Positions 61,950 through 64,000 of a stretch of DNA of 64,000 bases are shown piece after piece (within the stretch, counting starts at the first letter, position 1; each line of letters starts with the position of its first letter). The notes beneath the pieces are model-generated. The model saw nothing but the letters and a program-made list of their open reading frames with translations, was not told the origin of the DNA and did no database searches. The stretch is from positions 1,669,001 through 1,733,000 of the forward strand of contig NZ_CP080388.1 of assembly GCF_030036535.1 (NCBI RefSeq). Direction: 5' to 3'. This DNA comes from Agrobacterium cucumeris (GTDB taxonomy: Bacteria; Pseudomonadota; Alphaproteobacteria; Rhizobiales; Rhizobiaceae). The position numbers and the translations under genes are program-made.

Positions 61950-62647
61950 TGATCGCCCGTGTGAAAAAGCTCCTCGCCTGGCTGTGGGTGGTTCTGACGA
62001 CGCCGGCCGCCACGCTCAGCCTTGCTTTTCTAACCCTCGGCGGCTTCGTTGGCGGGGTGATGTTCTGGGGCGCCTTCAACACCGCGCTCGAAATGACCAA
62101 CAAGGAGGCCTTCTGCATTTCCTGCCACGAGATGCGGGCGAATGTTTATGAAGAGCTGACGCGGACGGTGCATTTCTCCAACCGTTCCGGCGTGCGCGCC
62201 TCCTGCCCGGATTGCCATGTGCCGCATGAATGGACGGACAAGATTGCCCGCAAGATGCAGGCTTCCAAGGAGGTCTGGGGCAAGATCTTTGGCACCATCG
62301 ATACGCGCAAGAAGTTTCTCGACCATCGCCTTGAGCTTGCACAACACGAATGGTCGCGCCTCAAAGCCAATGACAGCCTGGAATGCCGCAATTGCCATTC
62401 CTCCGCCGCCATGGACTTTACCAAGCAGACGCAGCGTGCTGCCGACATTCATTCAAAATATCTGCTGACGGGCAAGGCCACCTGCATCGATTGCCACAAG
62501 GGCATCGCCCATGAATTGCCGAATATGGAAGGCATCGATCCCGGCTGGAAAATGCCGCCGGCGCTCAACGATGAACCGGGACAGACGGCGTCTGCGGTCG
62601 ATGACTTGCGCCGCGCCATGAGCGATGTGCACAGGAACGTTTTCTGA
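61946..62647 (+). CDS. napC: NapC, tetrahaem quinol dehydrogenase
   Basis: 233 aa with one N-terminal anchor and four haem motifs (CISCH, CPDCH, CRNCH, CIDCH). It oxidises quinol at the inner membrane for NapAB. With no napG or napH present, it is the only quinol route here. Ends the nap operon. Confidence 0.96.
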   Translation: MMIARVKKLLAWLWVVLTTPAATLSLAFLTLGGFVGGVMFWGAFNTALEMTNKEAFCISCHEMRANVYEELTRTVHFSNRSGVRASCPDCHVPHEWTDKIARKMQASKEVWGKIFGTIDTRKKFLDHRLELAQHEWSRLKANDSLECRNCHSSAAMDFTKQTQRAADIHSKYLLTGKATCIDCHKGIAHELPNMEGIDPGWKMPPALNDEPGQTASAVDDLRRAMSDVHRNVF

Positions 62648-62666
62648 GCATCAGATGCGGGGCATG

Positions 62667-62696
62667 GGAAGCCGGGGTCAGGCCCGTCCGGCTTCC
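62667..62696. terminator. hairpin between napC and the LysR gene
   Basis: GGAAGCCGG (62667-62675) pairs with CCGGCTTCC (62688-62696), 12-nt loop, overlapping the LysR stop codon. No T-run on either side, so termination is only tentative. Confidence 0.45.
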
Positions 62697-63538
62697 TCGA
62701 TGAACCGGCGCAATAGCGGCAGATGCCGCCTCTCGGCAAGGCAGACGGCGTATTCGTCGATCAGTTCGCGGGCGTCGCCCAGAGGAACGAAGGAAAGTCG
62801 CGCATCGTGGCCGAACTCCAGATCGGCGACCACACCGCACCCCACCCCGTTGGCAATCGCTTCCCGCACGCCTTCTCTGGAGGAGATTTCGATCACCGGC
62901 TGGATGGAGATGCCGTGATCGGCGAGGTTCTTTTCGAAGATTTCACGCGTGCGCGATCCACGCTCGCGCATGACGAAGGACAGACCTTCCAGTTCGGCCA
63001 TAAGGACGTTCTGCCGCGCAGCCAGCGGATGCGAGACGGGTACGCATAAACCAAGCCGCATGCTGAGAAATTTGACACCGTAAAGGCGCGGATCGTCGGG
63101 TGCGCGGGCGGTGATGGCGACATCGGCCCGGTAGTCGATGATCTGCTCCACTACCCGTGCCGAATTGTCGACCGAAAGGGAAAAGGTCAGCTGCGGCCGC
63201 TCGGCCTTCAGCCGTGAAAGAATGGGAAGCGGCAGGATGGGGCCATCGGCTGCAACGCGCAGGTGCCCGCCGGCGGCACTTTCCCCACCGCGAAGCAGGG
63301 CCTTCGCCTCATTTTCCGCCTGGAACAGGCGAGCGGTGATTTCGAACAGGCGTTCGCCCTGCGGACTGAGGCTCACCCCCCGCGGTTTTCTTTCCAGAAG
63401 GTTCACGCCGCTGATCGCCTCCAGTTCCCGAACATGGGCCGAAAGCGTGGACTGGCTTATCGCCATGTCCCGTGCAGCCTGGGAAAAACCGCCCGATTGC
63501 GCGACGATATGAAAGGCCTTCAGCTGCGTGGTCGACAT
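62678..63538 (-). CDS. LysR-family regulator, aminoethylphosphonate-cluster type
   Basis: 286 aa. Winged helix-turn-helix in the first 60 residues (LKAFHIVAQSGGFSQAARDMAISQSTLSAHVRELEAISG). It looks like the LysR subfamily tied to aminoethylphosphonate catabolism. ATG 63538 gives the family start MSTTQLKAFH; a reading to 63616 is a polar extension. Divergent from the gene at 63792. Effector inferred only. Confidence 0.8.
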   Translation of the reverse strand: MSTTQLKAFHIVAQSGGFSQAARDMAISQSTLSAHVRELEAISGVNLLERKPRGVSLSPQGERLFEITARLFQAENEAKALLRGGESAAGGHLRVAADGPILPLPILSRLKAERPQLTFSLSVDNSARVVEQIIDYRADVAITARAPDDPRLYGVKFLSMRLGLCVPVSHPLAARQNVLMAELEGLSFVMRERGSRTREIFEKNLADHGISIQPVIEISSREGVREAIANGVGCGVVADLEFGHDARLSFVPLGDARELIDEYAVCLAERRHLPLLRRFIEEAGRA

Positions 63539-63630
63539 GGGGTCCTGTTCTGCCGCCGGTCGACACGACTGGCGCCGATGCGGAGTAATTATCGGTGAAA
63601 ACGCTGACAACTCCATGACGCCTGCGGGAA

Positions 63631-63656
63631 GGTTTCGTTTACCCCGCTGCGAAACC
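63631..63656. promoter_or_regulatory. inverted repeat in LysR divergent region
   Basis: GGTTTCG (63631-63637) and CGAAACC (63650-63656) pair perfectly over 12 bases. Placed between the LysR gene and the divergent gene at 63792, it may be the regulator site. Low-to-moderate confidence. Confidence 0.45.
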
Positions 63657-63791
63657 GATGGCGGGCATGGGAAATCTCTATGGCGCGTTTACACTTTGTT
63701 AGGAATTCGTCATCGGCGCGTTAGTCCCGGCCTCTAATCGTCCCGGTATGGCCAAAGGGCCAATCCGTTTCAGACAAAAAAGGCCAATGAG

Positions 63792-64000
63792 ATGACGACA
63801 CCTCAAAACTCAATCGCCAATCCCATCGAATCCTCCTCCGACTGGCTGCTGACCATTCCGCGGCTGTCGCAGCAACAGGGCATTCTGGTCTCGCCGAATG
63901 GTACCGGCATGGCGACGTCCTACAGCCTCGTTTATGACGTTTATTTCCCGAAGAATGGCTCCTCCGGTTGGATGCCATTTCTGCAGACCGACCTTACCAA
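63792..64000 (+). CDS. N-terminal part of an unassigned protein, possibly LamG-like
   Basis: Only the first 69 codons are present; the gene continues past the right edge. No signal peptide. The Trp/Tyr/Gly-rich beta pattern (SYSLVYDVYFPKNGSSGWMPFLQTDLT) recalls a LamG/concanavalin-like jellyroll. The divergent LysR regulator suggests a link to phosphonate or phosphate metabolism. Product not determined. Confidence 0.5.
   Translation, partial: MTTPQNSIANPIESSSDWLLTIPRLSQQQGILVSPNGTGMATSYSLVYDVYFPKNGSSGWMPFLQTDLT

Noticed and set aside
1..64000. Possible CRISPR array, tRNA, insertion sequence, prophage or integration site
   Set aside because: No regularly spaced repeats, tRNA-like folds, transposase or integrase motifs were seen; base and codon use look even along the window.

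Overview
The window looks like a replicon segment from a rhizobial alphaproteobacterium, most likely Agrobacterium or a close Rhizobium relative. The reasons are the GC-rich coding bias, the dense ABC-transporter/LacI/GntR/LysR catabolic clusters, a complete soxBDAG-purU operon and a partial denitrification island (nap, nirK, nor and no nos in this window). The taxonomic call is inference from gene content, not from a search. I see no tRNA, rRNA, CRISPR array, insertion sequence or phage gene, and no stretch over 300 bases without a gene.

Left third (1-22.1 kb) is catabolic and accessory. It begins with the cut-off start of a Gfo/Idh/MocA oxidoreductase facing a LacI regulator across a perfect operator palindrome. 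Next come an exported unknown protein and an SDR/LysR divergent pair sharing a 21-bp palindrome. A five-gene ABC transporter operon carries an internal alkaline-phosphatase-family enzyme; it is divergent from a GntR/UTRA regulator, and a textbook UTRA operator lies between them, so it probably handles a phosphonate or organophosphate. The sarcosine oxidase operon soxB-soxD-soxA-soxG-purU is divergent from a GlxA-type AraC regulator. A coupled sulP / ParB-like / mscS operon and a cupin follow.

Middle (22.3-34.0 kb): a LacI-controlled sugar operon encodes a binding protein, a double-domain ATPase, two permeases, the regulator, a cytosolic TIM-barrel isomerase/lyase-family enzyme and a Gfo/Idh/MocA dehydrogenase. 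It continues with an exported TIM-barrel enzyme, a GMC oxidoreductase with a candidate Fe-S motif, a Tat-exported small subunit and a cytochrome c. Together these suggest periplasmic oxidation of a glycoside to its 3-keto form, cleavage by elimination, import, and reduction back to the sugar.

Right half (34.0-62.7 kb) is a nitrogen-oxide respiration island. In order it holds nnrR, nirV, nirK, nnrS, two DUF2249 genes, norD-Q-B-C-F-E, a 51-residue membrane protein with nnrU, ubiX-ubiD, a DUF488 gene and ubiT-U-V. An unknown gene then leads into a TonB receptor with an ABC importer, a second nnrS, and napEFDABC. TTG-N8-CAA boxes of the Fnr/NnrR type sit in at least five intergenic regions, several between divergent genes. 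The ubiTUV and ubiDX genes imply that oxygen-independent quinone synthesis is co-regulated with denitrification. The TonB/ABC block inside the island has no assigned substrate and is one of the best candidates for something new.

Right edge (62.7-64 kb): a LysR regulator resembling those of aminoethylphosphonate clusters faces a divergent gene cut by the window end.
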